This document shows, one piece after another, positions 15,523 through 24,964 of a stretch of 45,569 nucleotides of DNA. The notes under the pieces are model-generated. The model made no database searches. It was not told where the DNA came from and saw only the letters and a program-made list of their open reading frames with translations. Position 1 is the first letter of the stretch, and every line of letters starts with the position of its first letter. Where the stretch lies: contig NZ_ANAD01000075.1 of the NCBI RefSeq assembly GCF_000341245.1, positions 1,333 to 46,901 on the forward strand. The letters are read 5' to 3'. Source of the stretch: Nocardiopsis halophila DSM 44494. Lineage in GTDB: Bacteria; Actinomycetota; Actinomycetes; Streptosporangiales; Streptosporangiaceae. The position numbers and the translations under genes are program-made.

Positions 15523-16431
15523 TCACACCCGAAGGTAGCGCCGCAGCGTCAGGAACGACGAGATGGTGCACAGCAGGATGCCCAGGACCATCGAGAGCCC
15601 GATGACGTAGGCCAGCGAACCGGCGCCCAGCGAGACGTCGAAGGCGAACCAGGACTGGATCCGGTCCAGCAGCACGTACCGGGTCGCCACGATGAACCCG
15701 GAGGCGATGACGCCGCCGATGAGGCCCGAGATGGCCCCTTCCAGCAGGAAGGGCAGCTGGATGTAGAAGTTGGAGGCGCCCACCAGGCGCATGATCCCGG
15801 TCTCCCGGCGCCGGCTGTAGGCCGACAGGCGGATGGTGTTGCCGATCAGCAGCGCCGCGGCGGCCAACTGCACGAAGGAGACCACCAGCGCGGCCCACTT
15901 GAGCCCGTCCAGCAGCTCGAAGAACTGGTCGAGGACCTGCTGGTCGTTGTGGACCGAGTCGACGCCCGGCCTCCCCTGCACCGTCTCGACCACGGCGTCG
16001 AACTTGTTGGGGTCGCTCAGCTGCACCCGGAAGTTGTCCGGGATGTCGCCCTCCTGGGCGGCCTCGGTCAGCGCCCGGTTCTCCGAGAAGCGGTCCTGGA
16101 ACTCCTTCCAGGCCTCGGCCGCGGTCACGTACTCCACGCCGGTGACCTCGTCCAGCGACTCCAGGTCGGACTGGATCGCCTCGCGGTCCTCCTTGGTGGC
16201 CGGGCCGTTCTCCTGGCAGACCTCCGAGGGGGAGACCTCGGTGCACATGTACACCGTGACCGAGACGCGCTCGTCCCAGAACTGGCGCATGTGCGAGATC
16301 TGCTGCTGCACCAGCAGGCCGCTGCCGAACAGGGCCAGGGAGATGGCCACCGTGATGATGACGGCGATGGTCATCGTGAGATTACGGCGAAGGCCGATCC
16401 ACATCTCGGAAAGTACGAATTGTGCGCGCAT
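15523..16431 (-). CDS. ftsX: cell-division permease FtsX
   Basis: 302 residues, typical length. The N-terminus is cytoplasmic (MRAQFVLSEMWIGLRRNLTM) before the first membrane helix (IAVIITVAISLALFGSGLL); a large extracellular loop follows (about 45-165, the part that activates wall hydrolases in other species), then three more helices (WAALVVSFVQLAAAALLIGN, a segment around FLLEGAISGLIGGVIASGF, and AYVIGLSMVLGILLCTISSF). The motif YSRRRETGIMRLVGAS between helices 2 and 3 is characteristic of FtsX. It pairs with FtsE, encoded 63 bases upstream, as an ABC-type mechanotransmitter controlling peptidoglycan hydrolysis at division. No hydrolase gene is adjacent. Confidence 0.96.
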   Translation of the reverse strand: MRAQFVLSEMWIGLRRNLTMTIAVIITVAISLALFGSGLLVQQQISHMRQFWDERVSVTVYMCTEVSPSEVCQENGPATKEDREAIQSDLESLDEVTGVEYVTAAEAWKEFQDRFSENRALTEAAQEGDIPDNFRVQLSDPNKFDAVVETVQGRPGVDSVHNDQQVLDQFFELLDGLKWAALVVSFVQLAAAALLIGNTIRLSAYSRRRETGIMRLVGASNFYIQLPFLLEGAISGLIGGVIASGFIVATRYVLLDRIQSWFAFDVSLGAGSLAYVIGLSMVLGILLCTISSFLTLRRYLRV

Positions 16432-16494
16432 GAGTGCTAAAGGTCCATCCTTGAGGGCTTCGGCGCTGCTGAGGCCGACGTCGGGTGCCGGGTG

Positions 16495-17184
16495 TCAGTA
16501 GGCCTGGCCGTAGACGCCGCGCGTCTGGTCCCGGACGACCACGCCTTCTTCGAGCTCGATGACGCGCTTGCGCATCGAGTCGACGATCGCGGCGTCGTGC
16601 GTCGCCATGACGACCGTCGTCCCGGTCCGGTTGATCCTGTCGAGCACCTTCATGATGCCGATGGAGGTGGCCGGGTCGATGTTTCCGGTCGGCTCGTCGG
16701 CTAGCAGGATCTGCGGCCGGTTGACGAACGCGCGCGCGATCGCCACGCGCTGCTGCTCACCGCCGGAGAGCTCCTCGGGCATCCGGTCGGCCTTGCCTTC
16801 CAGGCCGACGAGCTCGACGACCTCGGGCACCACCTTGCGGATGAACCGCCGCGGCTTGCCGATGACCTCGAGCGCGAACGCGACGTTCTCGAAGACGTTC
16901 TTGTTCGGCAGCAGGCGGAAGTCCTGGAACACGCAGCCGATCCGGCGCCGGAGGTGCGGGACCTTCCAGTTGGACAGGCGCGCCAGGTCCTTGCCGGCGA
17001 CGTGGACCCTGCCCTTGGTCGGCTTCTCCTCCTTGAGGACCAGCCGGAGGAACGTCGACTTGCCCGACCCCGAGGGGCCGACGAGGAAGACGAACTCACT
17101 CTTGTCGACGTCGATCGACACGCTGTCGAGAGCGGGTCGCTTCTGGGTCGTATAGACCTTGGTGACGTTATCGAAGTGGATCAC
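16495..17184 (-). CDS. ftsE: cell-division ATPase FtsE
   Basis: 229 residues with all ABC ATPase elements: Walker [11 protein letters not shown] (about 36-45), Q-loop CVFQDFRLL, signature [14 protein letters not shown], Walker [10 protein letters not shown], and the H-loop MATHD. The start [13 protein letters not shown] at ATG 17184 matches FtsE proteins. It binds the membrane protein FtsX (next gene) at the septum. Upstream is a 330-base gap, so the ftsE-ftsX-smpB-PBP-like block probably starts its own transcript here. Confidence 0.97.
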   Translation of the reverse strand: MIHFDNVTKVYTTQKRPALDSVSIDVDKSEFVFLVGPSGSGKSTFLRLVLKEEKPTKGRVHVAGKDLARLSNWKVPHLRRRIGCVFQDFRLLPNKNVFENVAFALEVIGKPRRFIRKVVPEVVELVGLEGKADRMPEELSGGEQQRVAIARAFVNRPQILLADEPTGNIDPATSIGIMKVLDRINRTGTTVVMATHDAAIVDSMRKRVIELEEGVVVRDQTRGVYGQAY

Positions 17185-17514
17185 AGGAGCATCACAAGGT
17201 TCTCGGAGATCGGGGCACCCGGGCGGACATCGGGGTTCCGCTCAGGGAGGGTCCGGCCGCCCGGCCGGCACAAGCTACCGGCCTGCGGGGCCAAACGACA
17301 GTGTAGAGGCGAACGCAACCCGGAATGTCCTTGATCGACACGGCCCCGGGGAGCGCCGGGCGCCCCTTCGGGCGCTCCGGCCTCGGCCGCCCTCTACCAA
17401 AGCAGCAGAACCGAGCATATCGGAACTGTCAACCGATCATAACGGTCGCGTATCAGGCCGCGCGCCGTCCGGGACTCGGCGCCGACACCCGGCTAAGCGC
17501 TCCCGCCCCGCGGC
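17185..17514. other. 330-base gap between prfB and ftsE: terminator plus promoter zone
   Basis: No gene is seen. The segment near prfB (17400-17460) is unusually AT-rich and carries, on the minus strand, TATGAT (17441-17436) and TTGACA (17432-17427). Closer to ftsE a TACACT box occurs on the minus strand near 17300. These are candidate promoter parts for ftsEX; spacing is not ideal for any pair, so I do not assign a single promoter. Confidence 0.4.
17350..17378 (-). terminator. hairpin downstream of prfB
   Basis: Arms GGAGCGCC / GGCGCTCC (17350-17357 and 17371-17378) enclose a sub-stem around CCCCTTCGGG. It is 136 bases past the prfB stop and could separate prfB from ftsE. Confidence 0.4.
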
Positions 17515-18633
17515 TCAGGCCCTGCCGTCCTTCTCCTGGCTGCGCATCCACCGGATCTCGGAGTCCAGGAAGGGGTCGATGTCACCCTCCAGGACGCCGG
17601 AGGTGTTGCCGGTCTCCATCCCGGTACGGGTGTCCTTGACGCTCTGGTAGGGGTGCAGCACGTAGTTGCGGATCTGCGTGCCCCAGCTGCTGGTGCCCTC
17701 GCCGCGCAGCTCCTGCAGCTCGGCGGCCTCCTGGTTGCGCTTGCGCTCCAGCAGCTTGGCCTGGAGCATGCCCATCGCAGTCGCCTTGTTCTGCAGCTGC
17801 GAGCGCTCGTTCTGGCAGGCCACGACGATGCCGGTGGGCGTGTGGGTGATGCGCACCGCCGAGTCGGTGGTGTTCACGCCCTGGCCGCCCGGGCCCGAGG
17901 AGCGGTAGACGTCGATGCGCAGCTCGCTCTCGTCGATCTCCACGTGGTCGCTCTTCTCGACCACCGGCACCACGTCCACCCCGGCGAACGAGGTCTGGCG
18001 CCGGTTCTGGTTGTCGAAGGGCGAGATGCGCACCAGCCGGTGGGTGCCGTGCTCGCCGCGCAGCGTGCCGTAGGCGTAGGGGGCCTTGACCGCGAAGGTG
18101 GTCGACTTGACGCCGGCCTCCTCGGCGTAGGAGGTCTCGTAGATCTCGGTGGGGTAGCCGTGCTGCTCGGCCCAGCGCAGGTACATGCGCTGGAGCATCT
18201 GCGTCCAGTCGGCCGCGTCCACCCCGCCCGCCTGGGCGTTGATCGACACCAGCGCCTCGCGCTCGTCGTAGGGGCCGCTGAGCAGGGTGCGCACCTCCAG
18301 CTCGCCGATGTCGGCGCGCAGCGACTCCAGCTCGCGGTCGGCCTCGGCCCTGGCGTCGGCGTCCTCCTCGGAGGCGGCCAGCTCGAAGAGCACGCCGGCG
18401 TCCTCCAGCCGCTGGCGGATCGAGCCGACCTTGTTGACGGTGGACTCCAGGTTCGCCAGCTTGCGGGTGACCGCCTGGGCGTGGTCCTGGTCGTTCCACA
18501 GCTCCGGGTCGGCAGACTGCTCGCGCAGCTCGGCGATCTCGGTGTTCTTGGCGTCCAGGTCGAGGACGGCTTCGACGCTCGCCATCGTGGACGCGAGTTC
18601 CTTGAGCTTTTCTGCGGGGTCTAGGTCTGCCAC
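17515..18633 (-). CDS. prfB: peptide chain release factor 2
   Basis: 372 residues from ATG 18633. The stop-codon reading tripeptide SPF is at 204-206 ([16 protein letters not shown]) and the peptide-release motif GGQ at 249-251 ([17 protein letters not shown]). N-terminal helical domain about 1-110. RF2 recognises UAA and UGA and releases the finished protein. In many bacteria prfB is controlled by a programmed frameshift at an early UGA; here the frame is continuous from the start, so that control is absent. Next on the same strand is ftsE after 330 bases. Confidence 0.97.
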   Translation of the reverse strand: MADLDPAEKLKELASTMASVEAVLDLDAKNTEIAELREQSADPELWNDQDHAQAVTRKLANLESTVNKVGSIRQRLEDAGVLFELAASEEDADARAEADRELESLRADIGELEVRTLLSGPYDEREALVSINAQAGGVDAADWTQMLQRMYLRWAEQHGYPTEIYETSYAEEAGVKSTTFAVKAPYAYGTLRGEHGTHRLVRISPFDNQNRRQTSFAGVDVVPVVEKSDHVEIDESELRIDVYRSSGPGGQGVNTTDSAVRITHTPTGIVVACQNERSQLQNKATAMGMLQAKLLERKRNQEAAELQELRGEGTSSWGTQIRNYVLHPYQSVKDTRTGMETGNTSGVLEGDIDPFLDSEIRWMRSQEKDGRA

Positions 18634-18659
18634 GCCCCCAAGTCTAGGGCGTGGTGCGA

Positions 18660-18692
18660 AGGCCCGCGCGCGGCGGAGCCGCGCGCGGGCCT
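18660..18692 (-). terminator. strong hairpin between gdh and prfB
   Basis: Perfect 15-bp arms (18660-18674, 18678-18692) with a GGA loop, 54 bases after the stop codon of the glutamate dehydrogenase gene and before the prfB start. Confidence 0.8.
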
Positions 18693-18746
18693 CGTGCGAT
18701 GCGGTGGGCGATCCGGTGTGCGCGCCGGTGCCCTAGGGGCCCGGGC

Positions 18747-21700
18747 TCACTCCTCGGCCAGGGAGCGGATGGAGCGCAGCGCCACCGACAGCGTCGCCAG
18801 GTCGAAGCGCTCGGTCTCCCAGATCTCCGACATGGTGCGCCCCGCCTGCCGCACCCGGTCGGCGTTCTGCTCGCTCCACTGCTCGGCCAGCCGGTCGGCC
18901 GACTCCCCGGCCGAACCGGAGAGCAGCACGTCCCGGGTCAGCTCGGCGTGCGTGGCGTACAGGTCGTCGCGGACCGCCGAGCGCGCCATGGTCGCCCACC
19001 GGTCGTCGCGCGGCAGGGCGATGATGCGCTCGCGCAGCCGGGAGATCTGCAGCCGGTCGGCCAGGTGGAAGTAGACCTCGGCTACCTCGCGCACCGGGCG
19101 CCCGGTCCGGTCGGCGACCGCCACCAGGTCGAAGGCGGAGTAGGCGGGGACCATCCCGGCGACCCGCTCGGCCAGCTCCACCGGCACCCCCCGGCCCTTG
19201 AGCGCGTCCCGGCGCTCGCGGAAGGCGACCAGGTCCCGGCCCTGCAGCAGCTCGGGCAGCTGCGGCACGATCACCGAGGCCCCCTCGGAGAAGAACGCCA
19301 CCTCCGAGCCCAGGTCGAAGCGGCTGGGCCGGTTGCGCAGCAGCCAGCGCGCGCAGCGCTCGGTGAGCTTGCGGGCCTCCAGCATCATCTGCAGCTGGGT
19401 GTCGACGTCGATGAGGTGGTCCAGCTCCTCGACCGCGCGCCAGAAGTCGCGCAGCCCGAAGACCTCCATCGCCACCAGGTAGGCGCGGACGATGTCGTCG
19501 GCCGAAGCGCCCAGCTCCTCGTTCATCCGGAAGGCGAAGGTGGAGCCGGACCAGTTGACCATGTCGTTCACCACCTGGTTGGTGATGATCTGGCGGGCCA
19601 GCGGGTGGTCGGGCATCGCGTCGGCGTAGCGCTCCCGCAGCGGCGTGGGGAAGTAGTCCACCAGGGTCCGCCGCAGGTAGGGATCGCCCGGCAGGTCCGA
19701 GTCGATCACCTGGTCCTTCAGGTCGATCTTGGTGTAGGCGATGATCACCGCGAACTCGGGGGCGGTCAGCCCCTGGCCGGCCGAGCGCCGCGCCGCGATC
19801 GCCTTGTCGTCGGGCAGGAACTCCAGCTTGCGGTCGAGCCCGCCGTCGCGCTCCAGCCGGCGCAGGTAACGCGCGTGGACGTGCAGCATGGAGGTGGTCT
19901 GCTTGCGGGCGGCCGCCAGCACGACGTTCTGCGCGTAGTTGTCGTCCAGGACCAGGTCGGCGACCTCGTCGGTCATCTCCATGAACAGGCGGTCGCGCTC
20001 GGCGGCGGGCAGCCGGCCGGCGCGCACCTCCCGGTCCAGCATGATCTTGATGTTCACCTCGTGGTCGGAGGTGTCCACGCCGCCGGAGTTGTCGATGAAG
20101 TCGGTGTTGACCCGGCCGCCGGCCAGGGCGTACTCGATCCGGCCCGCCTGGGTCAGGCCCAGGTTGCCGCCCTCGCCCACGACCTTGCAGCGCAGGTCGG
20201 CGCCGTCGACCCGGACCGGGTCGTTGGCCTTGTCGCCGACCTGGGCGTCGGTCTCGGTGGAGGCCTTGACGTAGGTGCCGATGCCGCCGTTCCACAGCAG
20301 GTCCACCGGGGCCTTGAGGATGCACCGGATCAGCTCGAACGGGGTGAGGGCCTGCACCTGGCCGTCGATGCCCAGGGCCGCCTTGACCTGCGGGGTGAGC
20401 GGGATCGACTTGGCGGTGCGCGGGTGCACGCCGCCGCCCTCGGAGATCAGCGAGGCGTCGTAGTCGGCCCAGGTGCTGCGGGGCAGGGCGAACATCCGCT
20501 CGCGCTCGGCGTAGGAGCGCTCGGGGTCGGGGTCGGGGTCGAGGAAGACGTGCCGGTGGTCGAAGGCGGCGATCAGGCGGGTGTGCCGGGACAGCAGCAT
20601 GCCGTTGCCGAACACGTCGCCGGACATGTCGCCGACGCCGACCGCGGTGAAGTCCTCGCTCTGGACGTCCGTCCCCATCTCACGGAAGTGGTACTTGACC
20701 GACTCCCAGGCGCCGCGGGCGGTGATGCCCATGGCCTTGTGGTCGTAGCCCACCGACCCGCCGGAGGCGAAGGCGTCCCCGAGCCAGAAGCCGCGCTGCT
20801 TGGCGATGGCGTTGGCGGTGTCGGAGAAGGTCGCGGTGCCCTTGTCGGCGGCCACCACCAGGTAGGTGTCGTCGCCGTCGTGGCGCACCACCGAGGCCGG
20901 GTACTCCACCTTGCCGTCGACCAGGTTGTCGGTGACGTCCAGCAGGCCGCTGATGAACTGCTCGTAGCAGGCGACGACCTCGGCCATGACCGTGTCCCGG
21001 TCACCGGAGGGCAGGCGCTTGCATACGAAGCCGCCCTTGGCGCCGCTGGGCACGATCACCGAGTTCTTCACCATCTGCGCCTTGACCAGGCCCAGGATCT
21101 CGGTGCGGAAGTCCTCGGGCCGGTCCGACCAGCGCAGGCCGCCGCGGGCGACCGAGCCGAAGCGCAGGTGCACGCCCTCCATGCGCGGGGAGTAGACGAA
21201 CATCTCGAAGCGCGGGCGCGGCTCGGGCAGGTCGGGGATGGCCTGCGGTTCGAGCTTGTAGACCAGGTAGGGCTTGGGCCGCCCGTCGGCGCCGGTCTGG
21301 AAGTAGTTGGTGCGCAGGGTGGCGTGCACGCAGGCGGCGAAGGCGCGCAGGATGCGGTCGTGGTCCAGGCTGGCGACCTGGTCCAGCTCGCCGCGGATCT
21401 CCTCGGCGATGGCCTCGGTGCGCTCGGAGCGCCCGGCCTCGTAGTGCGGGTCGAAGCGCGACTCGAACAGGCGCACCAGCAGCTCGGCCACGTGCGTGTT
21501 GGCGGCCAGCACCCCGGCCATGTAGTCGGCGGTGAAGGTGGTGCCGGTCTGGCGCAGGTACTTGGCGTAGGCGCGCAGGATGGTCAGCTGGCGCCAGTCC
21601 AGGCCCGCCTTGACCACCAGGGTGTTGAACCGGTCGGACTCCCCGCGCCCCTCCCACAGGGCGCTGAAGGCGTCCTCGAACAGGAACTTGAACCGGTTGT

Positions 21701-23612
21701 CGGGGACCGCGGCGCCGTCCATGGGGGCCAGGCCGAAGTCGTAGATCCAGGCGCGGCCCTCGCCGCCGCGGGAGGCGTCGTGGGCGGCGATGCCGTAGGG
21801 GCGCTCGTCGACCACCTCCACGCCCATGTTCTCCAGCAGCGGCAGCACCTTGGACAGCGACACCGGGGCGCCGCGGCGGTAGAGCTTGAGGTGCCAGGCC
21901 CCGGAGTCGGGGTCCTTGCGGTGCAGGTTGACCGCGAACCCGCCCTCGGGCAGGTCCCGCAGCCGGGACAGGTCGTCGACCGCGGTCCGCGGGTCGGTGT
22001 CGACCTTGTAGCCCTCGGGCAGGGCCTCGCCGAGCCCGCGCACCGCCCGCATGCCCTCGTCGGCGCCGTAGCGGGTCTTGAGCTCGGCCTGCAGGTCGTC
22101 GTCCCAGGAGCGGGTGGCGGCCACCACGCGCCGCTCCAGGGCGGCGCGGTCGACGTCGGCCAGGGCGCGGCCGCGCGGGGCGCGCACCACCAGGTAGAGG
22201 CGGGCCAGCGAGGAGGAGCCGACCATGACGCTGTGGTCCATGGAGGCGCCCTGGAAGGCCTCGTCGAGCACGTCCTGGATGTCGAGGCGGACCTGGGTGT
22301 TGTAGCGGTCCCGCGGCATGTAGACCAGGCAGGACATGTACCGGCCGTAGGGGTCGCGGCGCAGGAAGAGCTTGGCGCCGGGGCGCTCGCGCAGCCGCAG
22401 CACGCCCATGACCACGTCGTACAGGTCGTCGACGGGGGTCTGGAAGAGCTCCTCTCGGGGGAAGCCCTCCAGGATCTCCGCCAGGTCCTTGCCGTCGTAG
22501 CTCTCGGGGTCGAACCCGGCGCGGTCCAGGACCTCGGCCTGCTTGCGGCGCAGCAGCGGGATCTGGCGGATGCCGGTGGTGGCGGCCTCGTGGGTGTAGA
22601 GCCCGAGGAAGCGGCGCTCGCCGACGATGCGGCCCTGGTCGTCGAAGCGCTTGACGCCGACGTAGTCCAGGTACTTGGGGCGGTGGACGGTGGCCCGGGA
22701 GTTGGCCTTGGTCAGCACCAGTGCGTGCGGCTCGCGGGCCTTGGCGCGCACGGGCGGGGGCAGCGCGGCGAAGCTGCTGGAGGCGGGGGCGTCCATCCGC
22801 AGGATGCCCAGCCCGGTGCCGGCCCGCGGCCCCAGGGCGTCGTTGCCCTCCTCGTCGGCGGCCAGGTCGTACTCGCGGTAGCCCATGAAGTGGAAGTGGC
22901 CGTCGGCGACCCAGCGCAGGAAGGCCTCGCTCTCGGAGGCCTCGGCGGGGTCGACGCCGCCGGCGCGCATCGCCTCGGCGGCCGCGGCGAGCTCGTCGGC
23001 GAGCTCGGTGGCGCGGGCGCGCATCTTGGCCTTGTCCTCGTCCACGGCGCGCACGTCGCCCAGCACCCGCTCCAGGTCGGAGGCGACCTCCTTGAGCACG
23101 GTGGGGTCGCTCTGCCGCTCGACCTCGATGTGCATCCACGACTCGGGCAGCGGCAGCAGGCCGTCCTCACCGGCGGCCGGCTCGACCTCGCGCAGGTGCC
23201 CGGCCAGGTCGCGGGCGACGCTGAGCTGGGGGTGGACCACCAGGCGCACGGCCAGGCCCTGCCGGTTGAGCTCCATGGTGACCGAGTCGACGAGGAAGGG
23301 GGCGTCGTCGGTGACCACCTCGACCACGGTGCGGTCCAGGTCCCAGCCGTCGTCGGCGGCCGTGGGGTTGAACACCCGCACCTTGGCGCGGCCCTGCGGG
23401 CGCTCCGCGGCGAAGCGGTAGTGGGCCAGGGCCGGGGCGCACAGGCCGGCGGGCGAGCGCTCCTTCAGCTCCTCGGGGTCGACGTGGCGGTAGTACAGGC
23501 GCAGAAAGCGTTCGGTCCGGTCCGGATCGGCGGTGGTGCCGCCGTCGGCGGACCACTGTTCGGCCGCCTCGCGGACCAGCCGGTCCTGAACGGCGTCGGT
23601 CTGCCCGGGCAT
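18747..23612 (-). CDS. gdh: large NAD-dependent glutamate dehydrogenase (about 180 kDa class)
   Basis: 1621 residues from ATG 23612; a GTG at 23624 is in frame but overlaps the ribosome site AAGGGAG, so ATG is preferred. The catalytic core (about 800-1250) shows the GDH_180 pattern: GGLRWSDRPEDFRTEILGL, then KNSVIVPSGAKGGFV with the substrate lysine, and nucleotide-binding segments such as FTAVGVGDMSGDVFGNGML and KVVGEGGNLGLTQAGRIEYA. Long N-terminal (1-780, ACT-like regulatory modules) and C-terminal helical (1250-1621) regions are usual for this class. It converts glutamate to 2-oxoglutarate and ammonia with NAD in catabolism. Homologues in Mycobacterium and Streptomyces are controlled allosterically and, in mycobacteria, by GarA. 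It stands alone between two hairpins. Confidence 0.96.
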   Translation of the reverse strand: MPGQTDAVQDRLVREAAEQWSADGGTTADPDRTERFLRLYYRHVDPEELKERSPAGLCAPALAHYRFAAERPQGRAKVRVFNPTAADDGWDLDRTVVEVVTDDAPFLVDSVTMELNRQGLAVRLVVHPQLSVARDLAGHLREVEPAAGEDGLLPLPESWMHIEVERQSDPTVLKEVASDLERVLGDVRAVDEDKAKMRARATELADELAAAAEAMRAGGVDPAEASESEAFLRWVADGHFHFMGYREYDLAADEEGNDALGPRAGTGLGILRMDAPASSSFAALPPPVRAKAREPHALVLTKANSRATVHRPKYLDYVGVKRFDDQGRIVGERRFLGLYTHEAATTGIRQIPLLRRKQAEVLDRAGFDPESYDGKDLAEILEGFPREELFQTPVDDLYDVVMGVLRLRERPGAKLFLRRDPYGRYMSCLVYMPRDRYNTQVRLDIQDVLDEAFQGASMDHSVMVGSSSLARLYLVVRAPRGRALADVDRAALERRVVAATRSWDDDLQAELKTRYGADEGMRAVRGLGEALPEGYKVDTDPRTAVDDLSRLRDLPEGGFAVNLHRKDPDSGAWHLKLYRRGAPVSLSKVLPLLENMGVEVVDERPYGIAAHDASRGGEGRAWIYDFGLAPMDGAAVPDNRFKFLFEDAFSALWEGRGESDRFNTLVVKAGLDWRQLTILRAYAKYLRQTGTTFTADYMAGVLAANTHVAELLVRLFESRFDPHYEAGRSERTEAIAEEIRGELDQVASLDHDRILRAFAACVHATLRTNYFQTGADGRPKPYLVYKLEPQAIPDLPEPRPRFEMFVYSPRMEGVHLRFGSVARGGLRWSDRPEDFRTEILGLVKAQMVKNSVIVPSGAKGGFVCKRLPSGDRDTVMAEVVACYEQFISGLLDVTDNLVDGKVEYPASVVRHDGDDTYLVVAADKGTATFSDTANAIAKQRGFWLGDAFASGGSVGYDHKAMGITARGAWESVKYHFREMGTDVQSEDFTAVGVGDMSGDVFGNGMLLSRHTRLIAAFDHRHVFLDPDPDPERSYAERERMFALPRSTWADYDASLISEGGGVHPRTAKSIPLTPQVKAALGIDGQVQALTPFELIRCILKAPVDLLWNGGIGTYVKASTETDAQVGDKANDPVRVDGADLRCKVVGEGGNLGLTQAGRIEYALAGGRVNTDFIDNSGGVDTSDHEVNIKIMLDREVRAGRLPAAERDRLFMEMTDEVADLVLDDNYAQNVVLAAARKQTTSMLHVHARYLRRLERDGGLDRKLEFLPDDKAIAARRSAGQGLTAPEFAVIIAYTKIDLKDQVIDSDLPGDPYLRRTLVDYFPTPLRERYADAMPDHPLARQIITNQVVNDMVNWSGSTFAFRMNEELGASADDIVRAYLVAMEVFGLRDFWRAVEELDHLIDVDTQLQMMLEARKLTERCARWLLRNRPSRFDLGSEVAFFSEGASVIVPQLPELLQGRDLVAFRERRDALKGRGVPVELAERVAGMVPAYSAFDLVAVADRTGRPVREVAEVYFHLADRLQISRLRERIIALPRDDRWATMARSAVRDDLYATHAELTRDVLLSGSAGESADRLAEQWSEQNADRVRQAGRTMSEIWETERFDLATLSVALRSIRSLAEE

Positions 23613-23694
23613 GTTCGATCTCACTCCCTTGTGAGCCGTCGGGGGTCGATCATCGGGTGATGCGACTTGTGAAGTTCTGTGAGGGCCGGCGCGC

Positions 23695-23731
23695 CGCCGC
23701 CGCCCCGCGGCCGGGCCGCGGGGCGGCGGCG
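23695..23731 (-). terminator. very stable hairpin 80 bases before the gdh start
   Basis: Perfect 16-bp GC-only arms (23695-23710, 23716-23731) around a 5-base loop. It may end the HAD-like transcript or sit in the gdh leader. Confidence 0.6.
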
Positions 23732-23838
23732 TCCCGTTCGGGACCCTGTGCGCACAGGTGGGGGCTGCGGCGGCCGGACTCCGTTGTCCGGCCAGCGCCC
23801 GTGGAACAGGCTACTCCGTTTCACACGGCACAACCCTT

Positions 23839-23855
23839 ACCAACGCCGACCAACG
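23839..23855. promoter_or_regulatory. direct repeat ACCAACG x2 in the gdh upstream region
   Basis: ACCAACG at 23839-23845 and 23849-23855, ten bases apart (one helical turn), inside the AT-rich promoter zone. Spacing of one turn suits a dimer or tandem regulator. No binding protein can be named. Confidence 0.35.
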
Positions 23856-24056
23856 TCGTTAACAGTACGTTTCCGCCATCAAGGCCCCGAACGGCGATCG
23901 ACGGACGATCCTCGACGGGGTACACCAGCGACGCTACGCGGGAGGGCGCGGCGCGGCCAGCCTTGCAGGCGCGCTGTCCCAAGTCGGCCCCGGGGACGGC
24001 GGGACGGTCCGCATCCCCCTAGTACTACCCGATCCCGGCGCCGGGCGGGGGCGTGC

Positions 24057-24827
24057 TCAGCCGATTCCGGTGCCTGGCGGGTCGGTCGCCTTGAGCACCG
24101 CGCCGACCACCGCCCGGGGGTCGGTCAGGTCCTCCAGCACCTGCTCGGCGCCGGAGGCGCGCAGCTGGGACTCGGTGGCCGAGCCGCTGAGCACCCCGAT
24201 CGGCGCGGCGCGGCCGATCACCGCGGCCTCCACGTCGCGCACCGAGTCGGTGATGTAGACGGTGGAGCGCTCGGGGAACTCCGCGCCGCGCGCCTCGGCG
24301 GCGCGCATCCGGGTGAACTGGATCAGGCTGGCCTTGGGGTAGCCCTCGGACCCGAATCCGCCCAGGGACAGGTCCAGGTACCCGTCGAGGCCGAAGGCCT
24401 GGAGCTTGGCCACGGCGTTGGGCTTGATGGTGCCGGTGACCACGGTCTGCACGGTGTCCTCCATCGCGGCCACGGCGGCCAGCGCCTCGGCGGCGCCGGC
24501 GGCGGCGCGCGCCCGCGCCGGGAGCTGGTCGCGGCGGCGGACGAAGCCGTCGGCCAGGGCCTGCACGAACTCGGCCAGCGGCTCCTCGCCCGGCTCGATG
24601 TCCACGTCGTTGCGGGCGAAGAACTCGAAGAACACCTCCGAGTCGGTGCGCCCGGCGGTGGCGGCCAGGTAGACCAGCGGCGTCCCGGTGGCCCGCTCGA
24701 ACGCCTCCGCGTAGGCGGAGCGCGTGACCTGCGCTGCGTCGACGAGCGTGGGGTCGACGTTCCACAACACGAGGCGGCTGATGGCAGTCTCCTTGAAGGC
24801 GAAGGGGCGGCGACCGACGCCTTCCAT
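24057..24827 (-). CDS. HAD-superfamily protein with Asn at the nucleophile position
   Basis: 256 residues from ATG 24827. Motif I reads LVLWNVDPTLVD: the first Asp of DxDxT is Asn23, while Asp25 and Thr27 remain. Motif II is VVTGTIKPN, motif III YPKASL, motif IV VYITDSVRDVEAA. The cap (about 45-130) is helical. Loss of the nucleophile suggests no normal phosphatase turnover, though I recall related actinobacterial proteins with the same LWNVD sequence, so it may be a family trait. Start is unclear: ATG 24827 lacks a ribosome site, whereas AAGGAG (minus strand, 24794-24789) lies 6 bases before the in-frame codon ATC at 24782, right where homologues would be expected to begin. It is the first gene upstream of gdh on this strand. 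Confidence 0.75.
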   Translation of the reverse strand: MEGVGRRPFAFKETAISRLVLWNVDPTLVDAAQVTRSAYAEAFERATGTPLVYLAATAGRTDSEVFFEFFARNDVDIEPGEEPLAEFVQALADGFVRRRDQLPARARAAAGAAEALAAVAAMEDTVQTVVTGTIKPNAVAKLQAFGLDGYLDLSLGGFGSEGYPKASLIQFTRMRAAEARGAEFPERSTVYITDSVRDVEAAVIGRAAPIGVLSGSATESQLRASGAEQVLEDLTDPRAVVGAVLKATDPPGTGIG

Positions 24828-24964
24828 AGTGCCGCAATCCCGGAACCGGCGGCCTCCCGCGGGCGTCCCATCGCCGGTGGTGCTCCCCCGGCGCCCCCGG
24901 CACGGCACGGGTGCGGGAGCATCACGGTGTCGCGGGCCACGGAGGACGGAGCGGACGGGCGGGC

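Larger units (their letters stand above)
23613..24056. other. 444-base gap upstream of gdh: terminator and promoter zone
   Basis: It holds the hairpin at 23695-23731 and, at about 23815-23880, the most AT-rich stretch nearby. On the minus strand TTAACG (about 23863-23858) is 17 bases from TAAGGG, a possible gdh promoter; it overlaps the direct repeat at 23839-23855. The leader to the gdh start would be over 200 bases and would include the hairpin, so that hairpin could also act as an attenuator. No coding frame is convincing. Confidence 0.4.

Noticed and set aside
17515-18633. Programmed frameshift in prfB
   Set aside because: The coding frame is continuous from the start codon to the stop and has no early in-frame UGA with a slippery CUU.
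18651-23660. A 1669-codon open frame on the plus strand
   Set aside because: It lies opposite the glutamate dehydrogenase gene, is made of low-complexity Val/Gly/His/Gln runs and has no domain. It is the usual antisense shadow of a GC-rich gene.
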